Assembly: GCF_014356525.2 (NCBI RefSeq)
Contig: NC_052505.1
Location: 16,934,135-16,998,134, forward strand
Source: Nilaparvata lugens
Taxonomy: Eukaryota > Arthropoda > Insecta > Hemiptera > Delphacidae
Length of the DNA stretch: 64,000 nt
Direction: 5' to 3'
The position numbers were made by a program, and so were the translations under genes. Below the pieces are notes generated by a model. It was given only the letters and a program-made list of their open reading frames with translations. It searched no databases and was not told the DNA's origin. Below, piece by piece: positions 30,318-40,723 of the stretch (the first letter of the stretch is position 1; every line of letters begins with the position of its first letter).

Positions 30318-30735
30318 ACTAGTAGTTCTGTGAACAGTATACCTCACGCAGTGTTCTCATCCACAAGTACCTGATTGAAACTATAGACCGTATGGAAATA
30401 CAGCAATAGACTGGCTTCTCCACACATCTGTGTAATCACTTGTCAGCTGATTTATGATGAATAACTCTATAGTCTGATTATTCTTCAATATTGGCAATAT
30501 GAAGGAGGCTCCTTTTCCCTTTATTTTATCCTCGAAATGCAAAACTTCCAAAAACCTTGTATATACGTCGACGCGCAATTTAAAAAGGAACATACCTGTC
30601 AAATTTCATGAAAATCTATTACCGCGTTTCGCCGTAAATGCGCAACATATAAACATTTAAACATTCAAACATTAAGAGAAATGCCAAACCGTCGACTTGA
30701 ATCTTAGACCTCACTTCGCTCGGTCAATAAAAGAA
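30318..30735. repeat. Interspersed repeat, copy 1
   Basis: Shares TAGTAGTTCTGTGAACAGTA, TTCTCATCCACAAGTACCTG, ATTGAAACTATAGACC and ATAGACTGGCTTCTCC with 33675-34385, in the same order and orientation. It continues to TCACTTCGCTCGG. This copy is uninterrupted at the point where the other carries an insertion. Class unknown. Confidence 0.65.
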
Positions 30736-31239
30736 AGCCAGAAGCATTAAGAATAGAGAAGAATGTTGAGCTTGTATTAGTTCAAGATACCAGCAGCAAA
30801 TTGGTAGACGAGGAGTTGCTATATTTCTCACTGACATGATACCCAGAATATTCTCTTATTGGCTAATTGGATAACATACAGTTGATTCTTTGGTCCTGAT
30901 TGGAGGAATTTCCCATGCGATATACAGCCCAACCAGCTTATTACTCTCTTATCTGTCAAGATGTAACAGAGATTATGATAACATCGCGAAAAAATCAAGA
31001 ATAGAATAGAATTTTGAGCTTGTATTACAGAAATTACCGGTAGTAGTACCGGTAGCAAAAAACGTTATAGCCCTTTCCGGCTGTATCTACGCACTATATT
31101 ACCTAACAAATTACCTATTGCAACTACGCACTAAACAGTTTACACATGCAATCGTTTCGCGTAAACTAAGCTGTTTACGCGTTGTTTGGAATTCAATATC
31201 AACAGAAGAGAACTGTTTTCGAACTGTTTTCTGGGTTAT

Positions 31240-31470
31240 CGCTTGGATGATTCAGACTTGGGAGTAGAAGAGATGTAGCATATTATGCGTATCTGAGTGC
31301 GGCGCGTATGATAAAATGGCGTAATTAATAGAGCGGCCGGCAGCAGATCACCTTGACGGCAAGGCGAAGGTCACGGCAGCGTGATGACGTCACAATCTAG
31401 GTCAGTAGTGGTGAAAGGCCGACTGGCGTTGGCTGGCTGCCTAGCAGCCAACCAGCGGGTCGACAACCTC
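31240..31470. other. GC-rich patch with a CRE palindrome
   Basis: GC-rich and CpG-containing against AT-rich surroundings, with TGATGACGTCACAATC (a perfect TGACGTCA element) at about 31382 and GCGGCCGGCAGCAG. The hairpin GGCTGGCTGCCTAGCAGCC is also present. It could be a promoter or unannotated 5' exon, but no coding sequence is adjacent. Confidence 0.35.
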
Positions 31471-32698
31471 TTCCAATCTCACACAAGTCCACTTATCTTA
31501 AGTTACAATTGTTCAATTCTGCTCTCATAATATTTTTAGCGTGCTCAAATCATTCCTATCTACTATATCTACTTCTTTCTACCATATTCTCCTTATTCCT
31601 AGTACATGGATAACCATAGTTGGAAACCCCTTTAATCCTACTCCTTTTTTTTGTAACACTGTTCATGTTTCAGTATATTTTTATAGTGGTTATTTGTTGC
31701 ATGTAATTGTATCTAGTATATGTGAATAAATGGATAATTGAATTTATTCATTTCATTTTTTTTTTCATTTCATTTCATTTATTCAACTCAAAACAAAACA
31801 GATACAAAAATAATCATATACAATCTGTGATATATTATCCCTCTAGCTACAAGCTATTTGAGGGATTAAAAAAAATTAAATTTAATCAATAAATATCAAC
31901 AGTTCTTATTAATTTCTTATTATTATTATTTTTCCACAATAGAGTCCAAGTAGAATGTTCAGTCAACTTTTCATATCGATGTACACATAAATATCGATTT
32001 TCACTATTATTTATTTTCCATTTCAATTTGCATCACAGGAAGATATTAGACCACTCTATGTAACCATTTATTCATAGCAATCAATTAACCGAATAACTAT
32101 TCATTCACTGCTCCTCTAGATCTAGAACTCCTACTAATCGTGTTCACTTCCTATAATTTTACATAAATATAATTTTTTTAGTCTGAATATTCTTCTTAAA
32201 AAATTATTCAAAATTTCAATGGTTCAAAATGCTTCTTGTAAAGTAATGAGACGTGAGTTTTGACTGAATATAATTCAATGTATCAAGTCATTATAATATT
32301 CACAAGGTTGTCTTTTTGAATTAGGAAAAGTTGAATAACTGGTTTTAGTTAAGTTCAAGGTGGAATATAATTTTGGTTGCTTGCAAACTTAGGTCCTTTT
32401 GAGAGTTTTTCAAATATGATTCCAAATTTGTCAGTGAATAATACATTTATGAACTCCAAACACTTATAACAATATTCATATTATTGATATCCAGTACTAC
32501 GGTACTCCAACCATATTTGGTCGTATTTGGGAGTATTCTCAGAATTGGAATTGAAAGAGAAGTTCAATTTATTTACACTCCCAAAACATTCCTTTGAACA
32601 AATAAAAGTTTTATCCAAGGAAAACAGTTATTCAGAATCAATAAAGAATGGTAAATAGATCCAATATTACATTTTTTCAGATCATAAAATAAGACATT
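31471..32698. other. AT-rich non-coding DNA, no gene seen
   Basis: Contains T-rich and (CATTT)n-like sequence at 31745-31785. No coding frame recognised. Confidence 0.5.
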
Positions 32699-32846
32699 TT
32701 TTTATTGCGGATGATGCCCACATGAGATTTTTGCTTGTGCGGGGATGCGAGGATGATTTGATGATATAATCAAACGTCCATGCCTACCGGCGGGACTCGA
32801 ACCCGTGACCAGGTAGCACTAGAAGACTGAATGGTGCAACTCCTTA
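32699..32846 (-). mobile_element. tRNA-derived SINE-like element, minus strand
   Basis: On the minus strand GGTTCGAGTCC within CACGGGTTCGAGTCCCGCC (about 32804-32790) is a good RNA polymerase III B box, as in the tRNA T-arm. The downstream body ends in CCGCAATAAAAAAATG at 32700. An A box is not convincing. The cloverleaf is not complete, so I do not call a tRNA gene. Confidence 0.5.
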
Positions 32847-32847
32847 T

Positions 32848-33660
32848 GGCCGGAACACAAATATCCGCACCGAGCACCGAGTGACGGACGTACTACGGCG
32901 AGTGAGAAAACAAATGCTTTCAAACGTGTAAGGACATAATACTACCGCACCGCGTCAGCACCGTCACCGTGCTAGTTGCCCGAGCCCGAGTTAGTTCACC
33001 GTCTAGTTCAATTCACTTTTTGACGGAGACGGTGCGTGCTCGTTTAACATAGAGAGTGAAAAACTTGTTGAAGAGATACGGAATTTTCCAGATTTTTATG
33101 ATCAAAGAGATGAGATATATGGTTGATCGGAAAATAAGTTAAACCAAAAGTAAAAGTATAACCAAATAATAAGTCAAGTCAAAGGTATGATAGACATTAT
33201 ATAATAAATAATAAACTAAACAACAAAAAGTATAAAAGAATGAACCCGTGACTGTGTCTTAAATTTGAAATTTTGAAACTAATAACGTTTAAATACGTAA
33301 GGCAGAAGATAACAATTTTATTGCTGAGATATATATCCGATACATGACTGATTGTGGTACCTTATTGCACCGAAATGTATGCCAGCACTATGATTCTCAT
33401 CGTCTATAGGTAATTAGTTTAAAATTGTAAAATATAAATTTAAATCGGATGAAACAAGTTTTAATAGTGTTATATTATTAACAATAGTTTAACACATTCA
33501 GAAATCAGACCACAGTAGCACTACAGAACTGAGACACTGCTGCCGCTCGGCAGTCGCACGGATATGTGTGTTCTCCTACCACCATCACCGTGTCGCCGAC
33601 GTAGCTCGGCCGTACCTCGGCACGGGCTCGTTGCTGTTATATGTGTCCCGAGCTTTAGTC
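32848..33660. mobile_element. Candidate TIR element, uncertain ends
   Basis: GGAACACAAATATCCGCACC near 32852 is inversely similar to GCACGGATATGTGTGTTCTCC near 33556. Both ends are GC-rich (CACCGTCACCGTG; CACCATCACCGTG), whereas the interior is AT-rich. The layout fits a non-autonomous DNA transposon directly abutting the SINE-like element. The exact termini were not resolved. Confidence 0.35.
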
Positions 33661-33674
33661 GTAACCTATTAATC

Positions 33675-34385
33675 TACTAGTAGTTCTGTGAACAGTAGAC
33701 CTCACGCAGTATTCTCATCCACAAGTACCTGATGTCACTTGTTTTAAATGTTAACAAACTCAGTTCACGTTTGAATTTGTATTCCATATGATATAATTCA
33801 TCCAGTTTCGTGATAATCTTTCCATTTGATGGAAATTAATTTTTTTCTATCAAAATATTATATAATCTACAGCATTATTTAGTTCATTTGATTATTTTTA
33901 AACACCTCTTAAATTAGTTTTTTTTCGAATGTGAGAATATTGATACTGATGGGGGCATGCATAATAATACCATGACTGCAAAACAAAATATTGAAACCAA
34001 AGACCTTAAAGATGTATACCTCTTTAAGGTCTTTGATTGAAACTATAGACCTTTTAGAATATACAGAAATAGACTGGCTTCTCCAGACATTTGTGTGATC
34101 ACTTGTCAGCTGATTGATTAAGAATTATTCTTTAGTCTAATCCTATCTTCAGAGTAAATTATATATAGTGATATCGGAGTATGGAGGAATCCCTTTTCCT
34201 TCCATATTATCCTTAAAATGCAAATTAAAAAGAAACTTTTTGTATACATCGACGCGCAGTTGAAAAAGGAATATTTCTGCCAATCTCATAGAATTCTATT
34301 AACGCGTTTGGCTGTAAAGCGTTATATACAGACAGACAAATGAAATTTGCGTTAAAACATAGATCTCACTACGTTCGACTCATGT
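33675..34385. repeat. Interspersed repeat, copy 2, interrupted by ~300-bp insertion
   Basis: Same repeat as at 30318-30735. After CACAAGTACCTGA at about 33731 the match stops, and it resumes with TTGAAACTATAGACC at about 34037. The insert between them ends in the hairpin AAAGACCTTAAAG..CTTTAAGGTCTTT. TGA at both junctions may be a 3-bp target duplication. Confidence 0.6.
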
Positions 34386-34420
34386 CCTACCTCACTTATT
34401 AACCGACGTAGACTCATTAA

Positions 34421-36838
34421 CCTAGCAAGATCTGTTATAACATAAAGACAAAAAATATACTGATAACAGCATACGTTCTTAATTTGACTGATTCATTCTT
34501 ATTAATATTGAATGAAATCAATGAAGAGTATTGCTTGACCTTGCTCCGTCTGGAGGCCACCCACCATACGGCTACATCCCATACCCTCCTTGATCTAATA
34601 GTAGTCTCTAATCCCAAATTGGTAAGAACTCATGGACAGATCCCAGCTCCCGGACTTTCTGGACATGATCTAATATATTGCGTGTACACCATTAAGCCCC
34701 CCAAAATGAAGCCAAAAATAATCAAGTATTATGACTACAAAAATATAGATAGTACAGCATTATTCCAAGAGACAATTCACATGCCCTGGGAAGGAATTTA
34801 CTACACTAATAATATCAATAACATCCTTTTAATAATAGTCAATAATCTACAATATCTCTTCAATAAATATGTTCCCTTAAGGAAAAGACGTGTCACCAGG
34901 ACACCAGCTCCATGGATTACTCAGGATATCAAACAATTAATGAAAGAACGAGATAGACTATGTACACTGGCCAGACGAACACACAATACAAATACTTTTG
35001 ACGAATACAAAGCAAAAAGAAATAGATGTAAACAGTTAATTAGAAATTCCAAAAGTCAATATTTCAAAAATTTGTTAAACTCTAATAGATCAATGGCTTC
35101 CAAATGGCGCGCTTTAAAGTCTCTCGGGGCAGGCAAGGATAAGTCCAAGTTGGTGGTCAGACATACTGTTGAAGAATTGAACTGTCACTTCTCTCAGGTT
35201 CCGGTGAGTTTGGATTTGGCCTATGAGTATTCTAATAATTATGAGGTGTTACGGTGCGATGACGAGTTTCACTTGGCAGCAGTAACGCAGATGGATGTCA
35301 TTAGATCAATCTGTGATATTAAGAGTAATGCTGTCGGCGCCGATGCACTTCCAGTGAGATTCATCAAACTAATTCTGCCTCTCATTTCTCCGTTTATCAC
35401 ACATTTATACAATACTTCATTTATGACCTCCAGCTTCCCATCTGCATTCAAATTTTCCATGATCATTCCATTCAACAAAGTTCCTGATCCCACTTCTCCT
35501 TCTGATTATCGGCCGGTCGGCATACTGTCTGTCTTGTCTAAGGGTCAGGAGAGGCTTGCTCATAAGCAAATGAGCAGCTATATTACTCGGAAAGGAATCA
35601 TCAGCGAACATCAGTCTGGATTCCGAGGAGGACACAGCACCACATCAGCTTTGCTCTGTGTTTCAGATGACATTCGAATGGCCATGGATAGGAGACAATC
35701 TACACTGGTGGTGTTGATTGACTTGAGCAAGGCATTCGATTGTATCTATCACCCGCTGCTTTTGAAAAAACTGAAAAATTATGGTTTTTCTGAGAGAAGT
35801 GTGGCATGGGTGAGGTCATACCTCCTTGACAGACAGCAGTGTGTTCGATTGGACAGCACGTCTCGATGGAGGGTGGTCAACAGGGGGGTACCTCAGGGTT
35901 CAGTTTTGGGACCACTACTGTTTAGTTTGTATGTAAATGACGTAACTGACCGACTCAGACACTCCAGATATCATCTTTATGCAGACGACCTACAGATTTA
36001 TAGACATTTCAAGACTGATAACTTTGGTGAAGCAGTTACTCTCATGAATGAGGATCTGACTGCTGTCTCACTCTGGACAGCACAGCATGGATTGAAAATT
36101 AATGAATCAAAATCCAAAACAATCGTTATAGGTAATAGGAGACTTTTGAACCAACTTGACTTTAACCATGGACCTTTCATCGAAATTAACTCTCATAGAC
36201 TGGATTATAGTGAAAACATTACAAACTTAGGACTTACATTTAACAGACATCTAGACTGGACTGAACAAGTGACAAAGACTTGCAACAGGGTCTTTGCAGG
36301 CATTCACTCACTGAAGAGAATTGGAGCTGTTATCCCCTTACGGGAGAGAATAATGCTTGTGAAGACCTTGATATTTCCGCATTTCCATTATGGAGATGTG
36401 GTCATACAGGACATGACAGTGACTCTTTCTGAAAGACTGCAAAGGGCTCAGAACTACTGCGTGAGATTCGTCTTTGGCCTTGAAAGGGACGTCCACATAA
36501 GCCCTTACATCACTCAGATGGGTATTTTGAAGCTTCGAGACAGCAGAATTTATCATGTGCTGATGCTCCTCCACAAGGTTCTGGCAACTGGGTCTCCTTT
36601 CTACTTGAGTCAGAAATTTCAATTCCTCGCAGGAATCAACAGAAGAGATACGAGGCATGGCGCAAGCCTGTTGAGCATTCCCATCCATCGCACTGTGACA
36701 TATAATAGGTCGTTCTGTGTGACCGCTTGCAGACTGTGGAATAGCTTACCCGCATCTTTGAGGAGTGTGGAGAGGCGGACACTGTTCGGCGCGGAGGTCT
36801 TGGCGTGGCTGAGGGAGGGCGATCGGGGCATAGGATGA
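34421..36838 (+). CDS. 5'-truncated LINE ORF2: endonuclease end plus intact reverse transcriptase
   Basis: One open frame of about 800 codons without internal stops. No genuine start is present; the first methionine-like codon (34484) is TTG and the frame is open back to 34421. From that TTG, residues 25-70 (EATHHTATSHTLLDLIVV through PGLSGHDLI) are the end of an apurinic endonuclease domain with the conserved DH-type motif. Reverse transcriptase motifs follow: DYRPVGILSVLSK, HQSGFRGGHST, LIDLSKAFD (about 412-420), GVPQGSVLGPLL (about 468-479) and the catalytic YADD at 499-502. The C-terminal 'thumb' part includes LERAQN-like LQRAQNYCVRFVFG and HGASLLSIP. Motif style suggests the CR1/L2 superclade. 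The missing first part of the endonuclease shows 5' truncation, typical of target-primed reverse transcription. The intact frame suggests recent insertion. Confidence 0.88.
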   Translation, partial: PSKICYNIKTKNILITAYVLNLTDSFLLILNEINEEYCLTLLRLEATHHTATSHTLLDLIVVSNPKLVRTHGQIPAPGLSGHDLIYCVYTIKPPKMKPKIIKYYDYKNIDSTALFQETIHMPWEGIYYTNNINNILLIIVNNLQYLFNKYVPLRKRRVTRTPAPWITQDIKQLMKERDRLCTLARRTHNTNTFDEYKAKRNRCKQLIRNSKSQYFKNLLNSNRSMASKWRALKSLGAGKDKSKLVVRHTVEELNCHFSQVPVSLDLAYEYSNNYEVLRCDDEFHLAAVTQMDVIRSICDIKSNAVGADALPVRFIKLILPLISPFITHLYNTSFMTSSFPSAFKFSMIIPFNKVPDPTSPSDYRPVGILSVLSKGQERLAHKQMSSYITRKGIISEHQSGFRGGHSTTSALLCVSDDIRMAMDRRQSTLVVLIDLSKAFDCIYHPLLLKKLKNYGFSERSVAWVRSYLLDRQQCVRLDSTSRWRVVNRGVPQGSVLGPLLFSLYVNDVTDRLRHSRYHLYADDLQIYRHFKTDNFGEAVTLMNEDLTAVSLWTAQHGLKINESKSKTIVIGNRRLLNQLDFNHGPFIEINSHRLDYSENITNLGLTFNRHLDWTEQVTKTCNRVFAGIHSLKRIGAVIPLRERIMLVKTLIFPHFHYGDVVIQDMTVTLSERLQRAQNYCVRFVFGLERDVHISPYITQMGILKLRDSRIYHVLMLLHKVLATGSPFYLSQKFQFLAGINRRDTRHGASLLSIPIHRTVTYNRSFCVTACRLWNSLPASLRSVERRTLFGAEVLAWLREGDRGIG

Positions 36839-37217
36839 GGAGGTGTGTATGCGTGGTGTGTTTGCTTGTGTGAAAGGTGTGTGTTTGCATGAAATTTTCT
36901 TGTTTCTTGCTTAAAAATAAAAAAAAAATTTTTTTCCTATAACTCTATTTTCTAACTTTTTTTTAATTTTATTTCAGTCCAAAATATATTCTACTAAATT
37001 AAATTATTTTTTTTTTTCAATTATTGATTTGTATATACATTTTTTTTTTTCTATCATATTACTTATTATTATATTTAAGAGATTATTTCCTTATGTTGTT
37101 TGCAATGTAGATGCATTAGAATTGTATAGGAGGGTTAAGTGGGAGAGAGGGCCGGCTGCGCCCTAACTTCGCCCTCCAGGTTAAAATAAAGGCAGCCTAT
37201 CTATCTATCTATCTATC
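36839..37217 (+). mobile_element. LINE 3' UTR and (TATC)n tail
   Basis: Follows the LINE stop codon TGA. It ends with GGCCGGCTGCGCCCTAACTT, CGCCCTCCAGGTTAAAATAAA and a short run of about six TATC units. LINEs of the CR1/L2 superclade typically end in a short tandem tail instead of poly(A). This marks the 3' end of the element. Confidence 0.75.
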
Positions 37218-37845
37218 TTCAGATGCAGGGGCTGTATAGGCATTCTGCAATACGTATACATTATGTATTGTATTAAATACTGTATGTAATGCACAGTGCC
37301 TATACAGCTCCTGCCTCTGAAGGATACTATGCCTAACAAGGTCAGACAATACTTTTCATTGGTATGATTTCATATCAATGATGAATAAATATTCAATGTA
37401 GAACGGTGCTATCAGTAGGCTATATTAAAATTTGTATGTCTTTATCTTGTGTCATAATTGATCATGTAAATTGAATGTCTGATTTGTATAACATCAATAA
37501 AATTCTTGATTTGCTTTCTTATTTCGAAATAGAACAAGAATATATATTTATTATTTTCTCCGCAAAAAGTATTACTTCTTCAAGTAAAGAAACATTGTTT
37601 GCAGCAGAATTTTTCATGAAAGAATGGAAAATAGTTGCAAGTACTCAATTCTCTTCAATAATAAGTTATTAAATACTCTTCAGAATTATTCTCCCTCGCT
37701 CTAATAATGATGATGTATCTCATTTCTTGTTTCATTAATTTATTGTAGATGAATTTATTTTAAGAAAGATAGTAGAACAAGTCAAAAATTACAACTCTCT
37801 TTATATTGATAGTGACACGATGCAGATAAATAATTGAAATTCCAG
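37218..37845. other. No gene; inverted repeat next to LINE tail
   Basis: TTCAGATGCAGGGGCTGTAT at 37217 and ATACAGCTCCTGCCTCTGAA at about 37303 form an inverted pair around GCAATACGTATACATTATGT, so a ~105-bp hairpin abuts the LINE tail. The rest is AT-rich. Confidence 0.5.
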
Positions 37846-38278
37846 AGAATATTAGGCACCAATCATAATAGAAACTCCAGAAATAGAACAAGGCAAGAAT
37901 CGTACAAGAAGTTGTATAGTAGGCCTACTCTAGCTTTTCCAAATTTTCTATATGGAAGTGAGAATTGGATTCACACACGAAAAATGTATAGTAGAAATCA
38001 AGCGGCAGAGATGAGATGTGTAAGGTGTTTTTTTGGCTGCAGCAGAATGGATAGAATCAGAAATACTTAAATGTAAGACAGGTTTATCGGTTGCCCCTTC
38101 ACATGACAAAATTCTACAAAATATACGTTACTGGTGCAGTCATTTGAATGGAATGCCTCCTGGAAGAATGCCACTTTGCTTTCAAAACTATAAATCTACT
38201 GGAAAAAATATGTAGAGAGAACGAGAAAGAGATGGTTCCGGACCAAGTTGGTTGATAATATAATCCTTGAATAAATGA
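37846..38278 (+). pseudogene. LINE ORF2 C-terminal fragment, frameshifted
   Basis: The sequence reads NRTRQESYKKLYSRPTLAF, FLYGSENWIHTRK, QAAEMRCVRCFFG and RMDRIRN. After a shift it continues ILQNIRYWCSHLNGMPPGR and NYKSTGK, then after another shift VERTRKRW. The order YGSENW, AAEMR, DRIRN, MPxxR, YKxxGK, GRPxKRW is characteristic of the C-terminal region of a widespread insect LINE. No reverse transcriptase domain remains. A different lineage from the element at 34421. Confidence 0.75.
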
Positions 38279-39229
38279 TTATGTTGATAATTTTCTATTT
38301 TAATATTTGATATTTCAACCAATCACAAATAAATAGAGCCTTTCTGAACATACTTATTTCTCCTTCCTTTTCGACATTATCCTGTTTTCAAAATTAGTAA
38401 TAATGATTCCGATTCTTATCATTGAAGATTGCAAATGTTATGACTTCATTTATTTTAAAGCAGCCAAATCAAGAGTAATAAATTTCGACTGGTCATGAGG
38501 TGGCACAGCAAATTTTACCGTGAAACAAAATGCATTCTAAGAACTGCTGGATGGAATAACCGGTAATTTCATTAACAGGTAGTCTTGCTGGAGAACTTTG
38601 ACCTTCTAGCTTGATGGGAAACTTGTGGGTTTCTAGTTGCATGCTTATATGCTTCCTAACAAATGTTATTATAGCTATAGATCTTTTTTGTGAATATTTG
38701 CAAGAATATCAGGATAATGGTGAAAATTTTTTTCAGAAAATCCTGATTCTAATATTCATAAGCTGTATGAAAAATAAATCGTGAGAGATGAGCGTGAACT
38801 TTTTTGAAAGAAAGTGAAACTCATGCAAGAGATAACGTAACGGATAAAAATAATGAATCAAGATGACAAATTGTTTAGGGAAAATCACAATTTCACAATC
38901 GAGGCCTTCCTCAACTGATGCAACCAAGATTTAGCACAAACTAACCTGCTAAGTATTCTAGGAAAACAGGATGTTACAATACGTCATTACTTCAGTTGTA
39001 ATCCTGTCTGTTTTCCCTGATGTTTTGAAATGATCCTTCTATGAATAGCATTTCTCCAATGTCCTTGAACCTTGCTTATCTTCCAGAGGATCACTCAATC
39101 AAGGCTGCATTGGCTAATAGAACCAAGCTCAATACTTTCCTGATTTGGCTCTAGAAGAAGGAAGGAAATGAACACTTTCATTGATTCTGCGATCTTGGAG
39201 TACGATCTATATTCATATGGTACATGAGA
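38279..39229. other. No gene recognised
   Basis: AT-rich, no frame with recognisable motif and no clear repeat boundary. Confidence 0.5.
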
Positions 39230-39607
39230 TATAGTGAGGTCCACGTTATAGTGGCAGTGTTTAATTAGAAATAGTATTGCTATCCTTGTCTATCATTCAA
39301 CAAAGCGGATAGCGCTATCTCTTCCTCGCTTTGCTCTGTTGCCAGATTGTTTTTTAACAATGTAGAAATATAAATAATTAAAAGAATATTCAATCTTGAT
39401 AATGGAAATTCATTATCAAAACTTCAAAAAATATAATTTCTTGCTTGATAAAATATAACTGTTCATTTTAAACGGGGATGAACAGTTAATATTACATCAA
39501 TAAACTGGTATCAGTTACACTCCATAGAAGGAATTGACAAGACAGAGGATCGGCAACGTTTTTCTACTATCTTTCTCCACTGCCATTTCAACGTGGACCT
39601 CAATATA
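39230..39607. mobile_element. Complete 378-bp TIR element, GTGAGGTCCACGTTATA family
   Basis: Starts TATAGTGAGGTCCACGTTAT with AGTGGCAGTG and ends CACTGCCATTTCAACGTGGA followed by CCTCAATATA. It contains the interior segments also found at 5985-6213. A further partial terminus, TATGGACCTCACTAC, follows at 39615-39630, which suggests repeated insertion or slippage at this site. Non-coding. Confidence 0.75.
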
Positions 39608-39630
39608 CAAATAAATATGGACCTCACTAC

Positions 39631-40536
39631 ACAAATGCAGTATTTGCAAGTCATTTCATTATTCATTCATAAAATAAGTACATCATCGAGATTATTAATC
39701 ACAATATCGAAATGTGATTATATTTTTTTCAGTCATGGTATTAACTGGAGTTACGTTGTATATTCCATCCAACATCATCTTTTATTTTCACGTGGATCTG
39801 TTTTAACAGATAAATGAATGTATCAAATGAATTAAACATCAACATGATATTCACAGTACAAACATCAAACCACACTACTTCCACTACTATTGATCCAATC
39901 TATCGATACAGCGATTTGCAATACTTATACTTTGTATTATAATTCAGAATACTTTATAAATTCATAGTATATTCTCGGGAGTTTTAAAAAGAATTGATGA
40001 ACATGATGATCGACTTCTTTTCAAATACAGACTATTTGAACCTTCAATGGGGTATTAAGTGTCATAATTTAGAGCGATAAACGCGAGTTAATCCAAGGCT
40101 ACTCGTAGCATCGCGGCCTAAATTCGATTTTAGTCGAGGCCACACTGTTAGTTTTCAAGCTTCTGTACGATTTTAAAAATAGAGCATCTGTCCCAAACTG
40201 AACTTTGTGATGAAAACACAAGATTCGTTACTTGCCAAGTATAAGTGTGTCAAGTTCAGTAAACACTCTAACTATTGAAATAAACCCAAATTTCTACATT
40301 TTAGATTAGTTGGTTTTAGCAGAAGTTTTGATTCTAGATAATAATTATCTATTTGTCACGTAAGCATTCGACTCCACACATTCACATAATATTTCGAAAA
40401 TGAGATACAATAAGATAGCTTCAACTGAAAGGAACAATATAATTCTATAATGATATTACTTCAGGTACTACAGTATAAGGTCCATACTAATGATTTCATT
40501 GACCGACTGCTCGTTTCACTAGCAGCTAGAAAGCCA
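39631..40536. other. No gene recognised
   Basis: AT-rich with no supported exon. TAAGGTCCATACTAATGATTT at 40478-40498 resembles the terminus of the TIR element in CIB2 intron 3, without a matching right end. Confidence 0.45.
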
Positions 40537-40723
40537 TAAAGCCGCGTTTAAAGTTATTAACAAAATCTTAATAGCTCAATCTTTATAGATTCTATTAGGT
40601 TGAACGGAACTTGACAAACACATATGTTTATCATGTGTATGATAAGTTATGTTCAATCTAATAGAATCTATAAAGATTAAGTTATTTACATTTTGTTAAT
40701 AACTTTGGTGTAAACGCAGCTTA
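40537..40723. mobile_element. 187-bp MITE, internal TCTATTAGATTGAAC family
   Basis: Starts TAAAGCCGCGTTTAAAGTTA and ends GGTGTAAACGCAGCTTA, inverted. Arms continue inward through ATCTTTATAGATTCTATTAG and its complement. The inner core is shared with 44430-44613 and 61965-62190, although the tips differ. Confidence 0.7.

Noticed and set aside
34435..36890. Minus-strand frames overlapping the LINE
   Set aside because: Antisense shadows of the reverse transcriptase frame, without motifs.
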